From Bacteroidota bacterium (lineage in GTDB: Bacteria; Bacteroidota; Bacteroidia; Palsa-965), in NCBI GenBank assembly GCA_021299855.1, contig JAJTEY010000037.1, positions 1-43,583 of the forward strand: a stretch of DNA of 43,583 bases, written 5' to 3'. Below the pieces are notes generated by a model, which worked only from the letters and a program-made list of their open reading frames with translations, did not search any database and was not told the DNA's origin. How positions within the stretch are numbered: position 1 is the first letter of the stretch; the number at the start of each line of letters is the position of its first letter. Both the position numbers and the translations under genes were made by a program. Shown here in pieces: positions 23,348 to 32,530 of this stretch.

Positions 23348-24694
23348 TTACGGAAACCAAACTCCATTACAATCAAAGCAATTGAGTGTTGGAATTGTTG
23401 CGCCGTATTTAATATTAATCGCGGTTATGAATTCGTTTGTGATGAGGGCATACCCCTTTTCGTGCGGGTGAAAACCATCCAGCGAGAAAAATCCTCCGCT
23501 TACAAACGTGGTATTGTAATCTACTCCGTCCCAAACTAATCCTGTATTTACACGTAAAAAGTAATCGTGCATATCAGCCAACGCCAAATTGTATTGTGCT
23601 GCTTTCTGGCGAATAACGGCATTGTAAGCATCAATGTACTGATCGATCAATTGTACCTCAGTTGCGTCTAACACATATTGATCGGGAATAACCGAAAACA
23701 GAATTCCCATAAAATTGCATTTCATGGAATCGAGCGGTGCTTGCAAAGTCAGAAATTCTCCGGCAGTTAATTGACGCACGCCCATTGGTGCCGCAGGATC
23801 GTTAATAACAAACCCGTTGGCGCCTTCCTGAAATTGAATGTGCGACAAGCCGCTGTTAGAATAAATGGTGTTTAAAGAGTCAGCTTTGCTTTGCGTCAAA
23901 TTCGCGCCATTCCAAGGAATTAGAGTATAGAACGGAAAACTTCTTAATCCCGGTATTGTAGCCAGAACACCTTTTGCGCCGTTGGCGGTAAGTTCAATTA
24001 AGGCTGCATCTAAAGCTGCGGAAAATTGAGTTGAAGTAGGTGGTGTGTTGCGCTCTCCACCGTAACGGGCATAGTTATAAATTTCCTCCATGCCGAACCA
24101 GGCAGCAAAAAACGAGGCATTCATTGCAGACGCATCTTCAATTGCGTCCGAGGTGCCCGGGTTAGAAGCAATACGGTGATAGTACGGATTGGTATTATTC
24201 GCCGGAGCATTGCCCAATGCCGGATTGAATTGCTCCTGCAAAGAAGCGAATGGAATGCTCCAGTTTATATTTTCACTTGGATAATTGTTAGTAAAAATAC
24301 TCCACGCAGCAGCAACACTCATGCTGTCTTTAACCGGCCCCATAGAAACTACACTCTGACAATCGGTTCTATCTCCTAAACGCGAAGCACCGACGTACCA
24401 ACTTTCCCACGATTTATAATTCCAACCAATCCCTTCAGTAGTTCCTAATGTATATTGGTTGTATGTTTTTTCTGTGATCAGAGAAAACTGTCGACCCAGA
24501 AGCATAGGAATACTTTTGGTTTGATGATCATCACGCAATGCTCCATCCTGATAGCCGGCCATGTAACTGCCGCCAACAGCAACAAATCTCGAGAAGTCTG
24601 CTGAGCCTGAGGAAGGTTCAGGAGTTTCGATTTTCGGTGTACAAGAAATTAAACCGATGATCGCGAATAATGTATAGTAGGAGTAACGCATCAT
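23348..24694 (-). CDS. SGNH/GDSL hydrolase-like lipoprotein
   Basis: This 448-residue protein has a lipoprotein signal (MMRYSYYTLFAIIGLISC, Cys18). Block I reads FVAVGGSYMAGYQDG, so the usual GDS motif is GGS here while the Ser is kept. The C-terminal block V is FSLDGFHPHEKGYALI, with the Asp-x-x-His pair. A middle block with LATIPGLRSFP resembles family members that sit beside FadL genes in Bacteroidota. Such proteins are surface or periplasmic esterases/lipases. The gene lies downstream of metG on the same strand (36-base gap) and converges with the T9SS esterase, so two different hydrolases flank the porin. Confidence 0.75.
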   Translation of the reverse strand: MMRYSYYTLFAIIGLISCTPKIETPEPSSGSADFSRFVAVGGSYMAGYQDGALRDDHQTKSIPMLLGRQFSLITEKTYNQYTLGTTEGIGWNYKSWESWYVGASRLGDRTDCQSVVSMGPVKDSMSVAAAWSIFTNNYPSENINWSIPFASLQEQFNPALGNAPANNTNPYYHRIASNPGTSDAIEDASAMNASFFAAWFGMEEIYNYARYGGERNTPPTSTQFSAALDAALIELTANGAKGVLATIPGLRSFPFYTLIPWNGANLTQSKADSLNTIYSNSGLSHIQFQEGANGFVINDPAAPMGVRQLTAGEFLTLQAPLDSMKCNFMGILFSVIPDQYVLDATEVQLIDQYIDAYNAVIRQKAAQYNLALADMHDYFLRVNTGLVWDGVDYNTTFVSGGFFSLDGFHPHEKGYALITNEFITAINIKYGATIPTLNCFDCNGVWFP

Positions 24695-24730
24695 GTAACT
24701 AAGCTACACAATTCATTTCAGTACAACAAC

Positions 24731-26842
24731 CTACTTAACAGTTGAGCCGTTGTTGACGTTGTCTTTTGTGGGCGCAACAAAGCTTAATTCGCCTTTATCG
24801 TTTTCCGCCATCAATATCATGCCGTTCGATTCAATACCCATCATTTTGCGCGGCGCGAGGTTCACTAAAATAGTGACTTGTTTTCCAACAACTTCTTCAG
24901 GAGTAAAATACTTCGCGATGCCCGACAATACGGTGCGTTGATCAATTCCGGTATCAACCGTAAGTTTCAACAGTTTATCACTCTTCGGCATTTTTTCGGC
25001 AGCAAGGATCGTTCCGATGCGGATATCCATTTTCGAAAAATCGTCGAATGTGGTGGTCTCTTTTTGTGGTTCCAATGCTTTTGCAGGTTGTGCCGCCAAT
25101 TGCGCTTGTTCTGCCTCAGCAGCTTGTACTTTTTTGATGGATTCTAATTTGTCCATTTGTTTTTGCAATAATGCTTTATCCACTTTAGCAAACAACATTA
25201 CCGGTTCATTCAACTGATGACCTTCCGGTAAATTGGAAGTATTCTGAGCCTGATTCCAGGACAAAGAACTGATATTAAGCATGCTTAGCAATTTCGCTGA
25301 AGTAAACGGCAGGAAAGGCTCGCAGAGGACACTCAAGTTGGTGCAAATTTGTAGAGAAACGTTTAAAACAGTTTTTACGCGTTCCGGCTCTGGATTTTTC
25401 CAAGGCTCATTGTCGGAAAGATATTTGTTTCCTAAGCGCGCCAGGTTCATCATTTCTTGTTGTGCTTCACGGAAACGATAGTTGCGAATGGCAGTGCTGA
25501 TGCGGTCCGGGAACTTGGTGATTTCTTCCAACACTAAAACATCTTCCTTGGTGTAACGCGTTGCCGCCGGAACTTTGCCAGCATAGTTTTTATGCGTCAG
25601 CACCATCGTACGATGCACGAAGTTGCTGAAAACTGCTGCTAACTCATTGTTTACGCGAGCTTCATAATCCGCCCAGGTAAAGTCTCCGTCTCCGGTTTCA
25701 GGAGCAGTAGCGGTAAGCACATAACGCAATTCGTCTTGCTTGCCGGGCATTTCCTCTAAGTACTCGTGTAACCATATGGCCCAGTTACGCGATGTGGAAA
25801 TTTTATTGCTTTCCAGATTCAGGAATTCATTGGCAGGAACATTATCAGGAAGAATATAATTTCCATGCACCATTAACATCGCCGGAAAAATCAAACAGTG
25901 AAAGACGATGTTGTCTTTACCAATGAAGTGAACGAGTTTGGTGTCGTCTTTCTTCCAATAATCTTCCCAAGAGGCAGAACGAGGCGCCCCTCCGTATGAT
26001 AATGTATTGCGTGTTGCGGGATCTTCAAACCACTCTTTACTTGCAGTAATGTATCCTATTGGCGCATCAAACCACACGTACAACACTTTGCCATCAGCAC
26101 CCTCAACCGGAACTTTCACGCCCCAATCCAGATCGCGTGTCATAGCGCGTGGATGCAAACCGGCCTTTAACCACGATTGGCACTGCCCGAAAACATTCGC
26201 CTTCCATTCCTGATGCGAATCGATATAGGCTTGTAATTTGGGCTGCAATTGATCCAATGGTAAGAACCAATTTTTAGTTGGTTTTTTAATGGGTTTTGAT
26301 CCGCTTAATGTACTGTGCGGCGCAATAAGTTCGTCGGGAGATAATGAAGTGCCGCACTTTTCACACTGATCGCCGTATGCGTTGGGATTACTGCAGTTGG
26401 GGCATGTACCGACAATATAACGATCCGCTAAAAACTGACCGGCTTCTTCGTCGAAGTATTGTTCCGTTGTTTCTTCCGTGAACACTTTTTTATCGTAAAG
26501 TGTTTTAAAAAAAGCGGAAGAGAAGTCGTGATGGGCTTTGCGTGATGTGCGGGAATAAATATCAAATTCTACCCCAAATTCTTTGAACGAACGATTGATG
26601 ATGTCGTAGTATTTGTCGACAACCTGTTGTGGTGTTAATCCTTCTTTGCGGGCACGTAACGTAATAGGAACACCGTGTTCATCGGTGCCACTCACGAACA
26701 AAACATCTTCACCGCAGGAGCGCAAATGACGCACGTAAATATCTGATGGCAAATAACAGCCGGCCAAATGTCCGATGTGGATAGGGCCGTTGGCATAAAT
26801 TAATGCCGCTGTAACGGTATAACGTTTTGGTGTTTGATTCAT
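24731..26842 (-). CDS. metG: Methionyl-tRNA synthetase with C-terminal tRNA-binding domain
   Basis: This full-length 703-residue class I synthetase charges tRNA-Met. It shows the HIGH motif in [16 protein letters not shown] and [10 protein letters not shown] zinc knuckle is present ([18 protein letters not shown], about 147-164). The KMSKS equivalent is [12 protein letters not shown] (about 346), and the anticodon-binding helical domain follows. The C-terminal 115 residues ([33 protein letters not shown]) form the EMAP-II/Trbp111-like OB domain, joined by an Ala/Gln-rich linker. The ATG is divergent from the LD-carboxypeptidase gene with 54 bases between them. Confidence 0.96.
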   Translation of the reverse strand: MNQTPKRYTVTAALIYANGPIHIGHLAGCYLPSDIYVRHLRSCGEDVLFVSGTDEHGVPITLRARKEGLTPQQVVDKYYDIINRSFKEFGVEFDIYSRTSRKAHHDFSSAFFKTLYDKKVFTEETTEQYFDEEAGQFLADRYIVGTCPNCSNPNAYGDQCEKCGTSLSPDELIAPHSTLSGSKPIKKPTKNWFLPLDQLQPKLQAYIDSHQEWKANVFGQCQSWLKAGLHPRAMTRDLDWGVKVPVEGADGKVLYVWFDAPIGYITASKEWFEDPATRNTLSYGGAPRSASWEDYWKKDDTKLVHFIGKDNIVFHCLIFPAMLMVHGNYILPDNVPANEFLNLESNKISTSRNWAIWLHEYLEEMPGKQDELRYVLTATAPETGDGDFTWADYEARVNNELAAVFSNFVHRTMVLTHKNYAGKVPAATRYTKEDVLVLEEITKFPDRISTAIRNYRFREAQQEMMNLARLGNKYLSDNEPWKNPEPERVKTVLNVSLQICTNLSVLCEPFLPFTSAKLLSMLNISSLSWNQAQNTSNLPEGHQLNEPVMLFAKVDKALLQKQMDKLESIKKVQAAEAEQAQLAAQPAKALEPQKETTTFDDFSKMDIRIGTILAAEKMPKSDKLLKLTVDTGIDQRTVLSGIAKYFTPEEVVGKQVTILVNLAPRKMMGIESNGMILMAENDKGELSFVAPTKDNVNNGSTVK

Positions 26843-26896
26843 GCTAATTCATCCTGAACGCTTAGATTTACTGGCTCATCAGGGAGCACGAAGATA

Positions 26897-27814
26897 ATGA
26901 AACAGACGCAAACCATTACGCCTCCGTATTTGCAGCCGGGAGATGTTATCGGCATAGCTGCACCGGCAAGAAAAATCAGTCGTGATGAAATGGCTCCGGC
27001 CATTCGCCTGCTGGAAGAAGCGGGATTCGTCGTTAAATGCAGCACGAATTTGTACGGTGCGGAAAATCAATTTTCAGGCACTGATGCAGCGCGAATTGCG
27101 GATATGGATGAACTACTGGGCGATTCGAAAGTTAAAGCCATCATTGCGGCGCGAGGTGGTTATGGGTGTATGCGTATTGTAGATGCTATCAACTGGAATT
27201 ACTTGAAGGAACAGCCCAAATGGATCGTCGGATATAGCGACATGACCGTATTCCATGCACATATTCATGAGAATTTCGGATTACAAACCGTGCATGGTAC
27301 AATGCCGATTAATTTTCTGAAGGACGCAGAGAGCACGCAGTCCTTGCTAGATGCTTTATGCGGGAAGACGGTTAACGTGGAAACTACTGCAGATGCTTCA
27401 CGATTGAACAAACCCGGCATTGCGCAAGGTGAATTGATTGGCGGAAATTTAAGTTTGTTGTACGCCATTCAGAATTCCGCTTCAGATTTGGATTATAGCG
27501 GGAAGGTGCTGTTCATCGAGGATCTGGACGAGTATTTATATCACATTGATAGAATGATTTTGAGTTTGAAGCGTGCCGGAAAATTAAAACATCTAGCAGG
27601 TTTGATCGTGGGTGGAATGGACGACATGAAGGACAATGCTGTTCCCTTCGGACAAACTGCGGAAGAGATTATTCGCTCGCATTTAGAAGATTATAAATAT
27701 CCTGTTGCATTCGGATTCCCGGCAGGACATGGGGTTAAGAATATTGCGTTGAAACTCGGCGCACGGGTAGAATTAGATGTTGATGCAACTAGCGCCCACT
27801 TAAAATTTACTTAA
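26897..27814 (+). CDS. ldcA: LD-carboxypeptidase (S66 family, murein tetrapeptide carboxypeptidase)
   Basis: This 305-residue enzyme removes the terminal D-Ala from muropeptide tetrapeptides in peptidoglycan recycling. S66 landmarks are IAPARKISRDE, IIAARGGYGCMRI, the nucleophile Ser in IVGYSDMTVFH, the Glu in FIEDLDEYLYHIDRM, and the His in AGHGVKNIALKLG. Length is normal and no signal peptide is seen, matching the cytoplasmic family. The stop codon overlaps the end of the convergent ABC ATPase gene by 8 bases, so there is no room for a terminator between them. Confidence 0.92.
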   Translation: MKQTQTITPPYLQPGDVIGIAAPARKISRDEMAPAIRLLEEAGFVVKCSTNLYGAENQFSGTDAARIADMDELLGDSKVKAIIAARGGYGCMRIVDAINWNYLKEQPKWIVGYSDMTVFHAHIHENFGLQTVHGTMPINFLKDAESTQSLLDALCGKTVNVETTADASRLNKPGIAQGELIGGNLSLLYAIQNSASDLDYSGKVLFIEDLDEYLYHIDRMILSLKRAGKLKHLAGLIVGGMDDMKDNAVPFGQTAEEIIRSHLEDYKYPVAFGFPAGHGVKNIALKLGARVELDVDATSAHLKFT

Positions 27815-28502
27815 GCATTTCATCGCTCAACAGTTCACCGTCTTTAAGCGTTATTCGCCTGTCGGTGCTGCCCGCAAACTGCGCATCGTGCGTTACAACC
27901 AAAATGGTTTGGTTGAATGCAAGTTGCAACTCTCTGAAGATATCAAAAACGGTTTGTGCATTTTTTGAGTCCAGATTTCCGGTAGGCTCATCACCGAAAA
28001 TTATGCTGGGATTATTGATCAGAGCACGCGCAATTGCAGCGCGCTGTTGCTGACCTCCCGAAAGTTTGCTGGCTTTTTTAATAGCCTGATCGCCTAATCC
28101 CAGCAAATCCAGTTTTTCATAAGCGTGCTTACGAATGGTGTCTTCGTCGTATTTGCCCAGTTTAAGAGCAGGCAACATGACGTTATCCAAAACAGTAAAT
28201 TCCGGCAACAAGTAGTGAAATTGGAAAACGAATCCGATTTTTTCATTACGTATTTCGGCAAGTTGATTTTTCGACTTTTCGTGAAGCGGTTCGTTGTCTA
28301 TTAAAATTTCACCTTCGTAGTCGGTATCCAGAGTAGACAACAAGTACAACAATGTTGATTTGCCGCTGCCCGAGGAACCTACAATAGAAACAAATTGTCC
28401 CCGGGATATTTTGAAACTGATATCCTTCAACGCCTGAAAGTCTACTGGGTCGCGGAAGAATTTACTAACGGCGCGTGTTTCAAGTATAATATCCGAGTTC
28501 AT
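27807..28502 (-). CDS. ABC transporter ATP-binding protein (MacB/LolD type)
   Basis: This 231-residue ATPase has Walker A GSSGSGKST, the Q-loop in FQFHYLLPEFTVLDN, the signature LSGGQQQRAAIARAL, Walker B IIFGDEPTGNLD and the H-loop TILVVTHD. It is the last of three minus-strand genes (adaptor lipoprotein, FtsX-like permease, ATPase) with 0-2 base gaps. Such sets either extract lipoproteins (Lol) or drive mechanotransmission export with an outer-membrane partner (MacAB). The HlyD-like adaptor favours the MacAB type. Confidence 0.92.
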   Translation of the reverse strand: MNSDIILETRAVSKFFRDPVDFQALKDISFKISRGQFVSIVGSSGSGKSTLLYLLSTLDTDYEGEILIDNEPLHEKSKNQLAEIRNEKIGFVFQFHYLLPEFTVLDNVMLPALKLGKYDEDTIRKHAYEKLDLLGLGDQAIKKASKLSGGQQQRAAIARALINNPSIIFGDEPTGNLDSKNAQTVFDIFRELQLAFNQTILVVTHDAQFAGSTDRRITLKDGELLSDEMLK

Positions 28503-28504
28503 AA

Positions 28505-29776
28505 TTATTTGCTTCTGATAATATCAATGGCATCAACACGTGCGGCTTTACGTGCGGGAATGTAACCCGCCAATGCTGTAGCCACTAATCCGAAGATGTA
28601 AGCCATCGCATAAAATCCGGCGCTGGTATTGAATTTTAAATATTCCATCGCAACGAATCCTCGTATATCCATTTTAACACTACCTGCAATTTGTTGAAGT
28701 CCCCAGCCGACAATTAATCCGAGTAATCCGCCAAATATTCCGATAACTAATGACTCGGTAAGGAATATGGTACGTATGTCTTTGTCTTTAAAGCCCGTTG
28801 CTTTGAGAATAGCGATGTCCGGCATTTTCTCATAAATGATCATCATGAGAATATTAAAAATACCGAAACCGGAAACAATTAAAATTGATGTAATAATTAA
28901 ATATGTTACCATGTTCTGGATTTTGAACACGCTGAATACGTTGGCATTAGCGGTTTCCCAGTCGACTGCGGTATAACCGAATTGTTTTTGCCAGTCGGCA
29001 GCCAATGCTTTGGCCTTGTTGATGTCTTTCAGTTTGATGTTGAGATCTGTGATATAGCTGCCATCAACTTGTAATAATTTTTGTGCATTACGAATGTTGA
29101 TGTAAGCGCGACTATTATCCAATTCTACCACACCGGATTTATGTATTCCGACAACGCGCATTTGCAGTGCCGATCCTTTGGCAGATGACACAGTGATGAT
29201 ATCGCCTGTAGCCGCCCCCAGTTTCATGGCAAGACCTTCGCCTAAAATGACACCATTCGGTGTGGTGACAAGGCGTTTCAGGTCGCCATCGATCATGTAC
29301 TTTTCTACATTGAATGTATTGTTCTCACGTTCAATATCAACACCTGCTACACGTCCTGCAACTTGTGCAATGCCCATGTTAAATATGGCCTGCGAACCTA
29401 CGAAAGGAGAAACCCCGATAACTTCAGGATGATTTTCGATAATGCGCATCATCTGGTAGCCATTCTTTAAACGCGGTTCTTCATCTTTCGGTTTTTGATT
29501 GCGCACCAGCACCCAGGATTGTGAGGTGTCCGGAAGTGTTTTGGAATAGATGGATTTTTTCGCAACCTGAACGTCATTATAGATGCGAACGTTCGCGGAT
29601 GTGTTTACCGTTTGTTCGATAAACATGTTCTGAAATCCGGTCATCAGGCCCGCCTGAAAAATGAAAATGGCAATACCAAACGTTACACCAAGCATAGCAA
29701 CAATCGTCTGTCGTTTTTTAGACAACAGATGTGTCATCGCAATGCGAAAAGCCGGACGTTTCAGAAAGCTTTTCAT
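28505..29776 (-). CDS. ABC transporter permease, FtsX-like (MacB/LolC-E type)
   Basis: This 423-residue membrane protein has one N-terminal TM helix (about 20-45), a large periplasmic domain (about 46-285; MacB_PCD-like, YQMMRIIENHPEVIGVSP, VAGRVAGVD) and three C-terminal TM helices (about 290-320, 340-365, 385-405). The cytoplasmic loop YEKMPDIAILKATGFKDKDI contacts the ATPase. The end IPARKAARVDAIDIIRSK is a typical FtsX tail. Its stop is 2 bases before the ATPase ATG, and its own ATG directly abuts the adaptor stop, so the three genes are co-expressed. Confidence 0.9.
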   Translation of the reverse strand: MKSFLKRPAFRIAMTHLLSKKRQTIVAMLGVTFGIAIFIFQAGLMTGFQNMFIEQTVNTSANVRIYNDVQVAKKSIYSKTLPDTSQSWVLVRNQKPKDEEPRLKNGYQMMRIIENHPEVIGVSPFVGSQAIFNMGIAQVAGRVAGVDIERENNTFNVEKYMIDGDLKRLVTTPNGVILGEGLAMKLGAATGDIITVSSAKGSALQMRVVGIHKSGVVELDNSRAYINIRNAQKLLQVDGSYITDLNIKLKDINKAKALAADWQKQFGYTAVDWETANANVFSVFKIQNMVTYLIITSILIVSGFGIFNILMMIIYEKMPDIAILKATGFKDKDIRTIFLTESLVIGIFGGLLGLIVGWGLQQIAGSVKMDIRGFVAMEYLKFNTSAGFYAMAYIFGLVATALAGYIPARKAARVDAIDIIRSK

Positions 29777-30856
29777 TTACTTCACGAGTATATCTTGTTC
29801 GTTTACACCGCTGAGGATTTCAACGTAGCGGAGATCTTTCAATCCTGTCGTTACTTTCACAGGCTCATCCTTGCCCTTCACTTTAACCGTATTTTCCGCA
29901 GAAATAAATTCACGTGGAATAACCAGGATATTTTTCTTGGTATCAATTACAATATTGGCTTCAAGCGACATTCCGGAATACCATTGTGCGTTACCTTGTT
30001 CCAACGTGCCGATTACTAAAGCTGTTTTATCCAGCGCTGCAATGCGCGGATAGATGTGATCAACAGTGCCATTGAAAGTTTTTCCTTCATACGCGTCAAT
30101 TTCGTAAACGATGTTTTGTCCGGGTTTAATCAACGCGATGTCGGTTTCATCAATATTCAGTTCTACCTGAAATGCAGTTGCATTCCCCAATTCCATAATA
30201 GCCTTGTTGGAATTTACGAAGTCGCCAATTTTAGGAACAATATCATACACGCGACCTGGCGAAACTGCTGCAATGATGTATTCATTACGGTTGCTGGTTT
30301 GTGCATCTAGCTGGAGCTTGGCGTTTTGTGCTTCCGTTTGTACACGTAATCGTGTTGCGTGATAGTTGCCTTCTGCACGAGCGTGCTGTGCTTTTGAGTT
30401 TTCGAAAGCAACTTTTGCCTGATCCAATGTGTTGACAGCTGTTGCGTTAGTGGCCAGAAGTGCCGTAAAGCGGGCAACATTAACAGAATCTGAAGCGCGC
30501 TTACTTTTTGCAGCAGTTACTTCTGCTCGCAATGACGGCAGTATGGGACCATCATCGGAAGCGTTGGATGCGGCCAAGGCGTATTGATTTTTTGCAGCAG
30601 CAACGTTGAGTTCGCTCACCTCACTGCGAATGGTAATCATCGCTTGTCCTGCAGTTACTGTATCTCCAACACGCACGTGTATCTCTTGCACATAACCGGG
30701 AAGCTTCGCAAAAAGTTTGTAATTGTCTTTCGGAAATATTTTGCCGGAAGCGTAAACGGCTTGCGTCAAATCTTTGCGGACAGGGCTTACCGATTCTTGC
30801 TTTTGTCCATTACAGGACCACAGCGTCACGAGCAGCAGGAGGGATAGTATTCTCAT
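29777..30856 (-). CDS. Periplasmic adaptor (HlyD/MacA-like membrane fusion lipoprotein)
   Basis: This 359-residue protein has a short lipoprotein signal (MRILSLLLLVTLWSC, Cys15). The first lipoyl half-motif is LPGYVQEIHVRVGDTVTAGQ. A long helical hairpin (about 80-185, Ala/Gln/Lys-rich) follows, then the second lipoyl half with RVYDIVPKIGDFVNSN, then beta-barrel and membrane-proximal domains ending GVNEQDILVK. It links an inner-membrane transporter to a TolC-type channel. It is the first gene of the ABC set. A strong terminator for the upstream RND gene ends only 9 bases before its ATG, so its promoter must be unusually placed or the operon depends on read-through. Confidence 0.88.
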   Translation of the reverse strand: MRILSLLLLVTLWSCNGQKQESVSPVRKDLTQAVYASGKIFPKDNYKLFAKLPGYVQEIHVRVGDTVTAGQAMITIRSEVSELNVAAAKNQYALAASNASDDGPILPSLRAEVTAAKSKRASDSVNVARFTALLATNATAVNTLDQAKVAFENSKAQHARAEGNYHATRLRVQTEAQNAKLQLDAQTSNRNEYIIAAVSPGRVYDIVPKIGDFVNSNKAIMELGNATAFQVELNIDETDIALIKPGQNIVYEIDAYEGKTFNGTVDHIYPRIAALDKTALVIGTLEQGNAQWYSGMSLEANIVIDTKKNILVIPREFISAENTVKVKGKDEPVKVTTGLKDLRYVEILSGVNEQDILVK

Positions 30857-30864
30857 GGTTGTTT

Positions 30865-30898
30865 ACAAAAAGGGCTGCGGAAATAATTCCGCAGCCCT
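30865..30898 (-). terminator. Intrinsic terminator between the RND permease and the ABC adaptor gene
   Basis: AGGGCTGCGGAA and TTCCGCAGCCCT (30871-30882 with 30887-30898) pair perfectly. On the minus strand the hairpin is followed by TTTTTG. It lies 7 bases after the RND stop codon and ends 9 bases before the next ATG. Confidence 0.85.
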
Positions 30899-30904
30899 GT
30901 AAAG

Positions 30905-32530
30905 TTATTCGCTTGTCTGATTGTCACTATGATGCTCATCATGTTTTGCTCCTGAACCCGCGAGTCGCTTAATGCGCTCGGTAGTGCGTTCTGCAAGCAA
31001 ATACATAATTGGCAATACAATTAACGTTAATACGGTTGCGAATGATAAACCGTAAATCATGGTCCAGGATAATGGCCCCCAAAAGGCAACACTATCACCA
31101 CCCAGGAAAATTTTAGGATCGAATTCAGAGAATAACGTATAGAAATCCATGTTCAATCCGATGGCAAGAGGAACAAGTCCGAGCATAGTTGCAGTGGCTG
31201 TAAGTAATACTGGAGTCATACGTGTTTTACCGGCTTCAATGATCGCTTCGCGCAACGGCATTCCACGTTCTCTCAAAATGTCAATAAACTCTACAATCAG
31301 AATTCCGTTTCGCACCACAATACCCGCCAATGCTACAATACCGACGCCTGTCATAACAATCGAAATGTTATCACCGAATATGGCCAGACCTAAGAATACA
31401 CCAATTACGCTGAAGAGAATTTCGCTCAGGATGATGATTGGTTTTCCGATGGAATTAAACTGTGTTACCAGAATTACGATGATCAATCCGATGGAAGCCA
31501 TCATCGCCCAACCAAGGAATGCCGCAGTTTCTGCTTGTTCTTCCTGTTGGCCGCCCATACGAATAGAAATTCCGGCAGGAGCTTCTTTGTATGTTGCAAG
31601 CAGGCTTTCTACATCGGCAACAACATCATTAGGGTTGAAGCCTTCTGCTACGCTCGACTCTAAAGTAACCACACGCTTTTGACCTTTACGTTTTACGGCT
31701 CCGTAGCTCACGTCGTATTTAATGTCAGCGAAAGATGACAACGGAACGTTACGAATCATGCCGCCCATGTTCATATCGCGATACGTCATTTTCAAGTTGC
31801 GAATCGCGTTAATATCGCTGCGTTGATCTTGCTTGTAACGCACCATAATTTTGTATTCATCGTTGGCATCACGGAATTTGGAAGCTTCTGCGCCGAATAT
31901 GGAATTACGTATGGACATTCCGACCATTCCGGTAGAAACACCTTCGCGATTTGCACGTTCACGATCTAGCGAGAAAACAATTTCAGGTTTACTTGCTGCA
32001 ACATCAGTTTTTAATTGTGCAACACCGCCAATTTTTAAACTATCCAGCTGTTTCTCCAAATACGTTTTTAAATCGGCCGCAGTGAAGAGAATGTCTTCCA
32101 AATCTTCTCCACTGATTTCAATACTGATGGGTTTTGAAACGGGAGGACCGTTGCTTTCTTTTTGCACATCAATTTCTGCTCCGATCAGTCGGTTCGCTTT
32201 GAAATCTTGTTGTACACGTTGCAACACCTCCGAAGTGGATTTACCGTTACGCTGTGCAAACTGTTTGAATGCCACCGTAACCTTCGCTTTGTGCGGTTGC
32301 ACACTTTGATCCTGTTGTTGCGGGTCGCCCGCTGCTACAGCAACGTTGGTGATGATCGAAGTGATCATGTCCATGTCGGGTGCAACAAGTTTATTGATTC
32401 GTTTTTCAACGATTTGTGCAATCGAATCTGTTTTCGCCTGATCCGTTCCAACAGGAGTTTCAATATACGCGTAGAAATAAGAACCGTGTACGGATGGTCG
32501 ATAGCCCAGGTTAAGCGACGACCGTACCAT
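30905..32530 (-). CDS. RND efflux permease, C-terminal part (frame broken from the N-terminal part)
   Basis: This 541-residue frame covers the second porter domain and C-terminal membrane half of an RND pump of the Bacteroidota AcrB/MexB-like group. It includes YFYAYIETPVGTDQ, ANREGVSTGMVGMSIRNSIFGAE, the TM8-12 region with IGLIIVILVTQFNSIGKP, GIVALAGIVVRNGILIVEF, TRMTPVLLTATATMLGL and GPLSWTMIYGLSFATVLTL. The first residues (VRSSLNLGYRPSVHGS) are out-of-frame reading of the upstream part; natural sequence begins near YFYAYIETP. It continues the gene at 32365-34134 after a frame change at about 32476-32484. A family-typical stretch of about 27 residues containing TM7 and a KPxVxFFPxGDP-like motif is missing at the joint. 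Confidence 0.82.
   Translation of the reverse strand: MVRSSLNLGYRPSVHGSYFYAYIETPVGTDQAKTDSIAQIVEKRINKLVAPDMDMITSIITNVAVAAGDPQQQDQSVQPHKAKVTVAFKQFAQRNGKSTSEVLQRVQQDFKANRLIGAEIDVQKESNGPPVSKPISIEISGEDLEDILFTAADLKTYLEKQLDSLKIGGVAQLKTDVAASKPEIVFSLDRERANREGVSTGMVGMSIRNSIFGAEASKFRDANDEYKIMVRYKQDQRSDINAIRNLKMTYRDMNMGGMIRNVPLSSFADIKYDVSYGAVKRKGQKRVVTLESSVAEGFNPNDVVADVESLLATYKEAPAGISIRMGGQQEEQAETAAFLGWAMMASIGLIIVILVTQFNSIGKPIIILSEILFSVIGVFLGLAIFGDNISIVMTGVGIVALAGIVVRNGILIVEFIDILRERGMPLREAIIEAGKTRMTPVLLTATATMLGLVPLAIGLNMDFYTLFSEFDPKIFLGGDSVAFWGPLSWTMIYGLSFATVLTLIVLPIMYLLAERTTERIKRLAGSGAKHDEHHSDNQTSE

Noticed and set aside
31149-31682. Long plus-strand open frame opposite the RND permease
   Set aside because: It is the antisense shadow of a well-supported coding region, with low-complexity composition and no family features.
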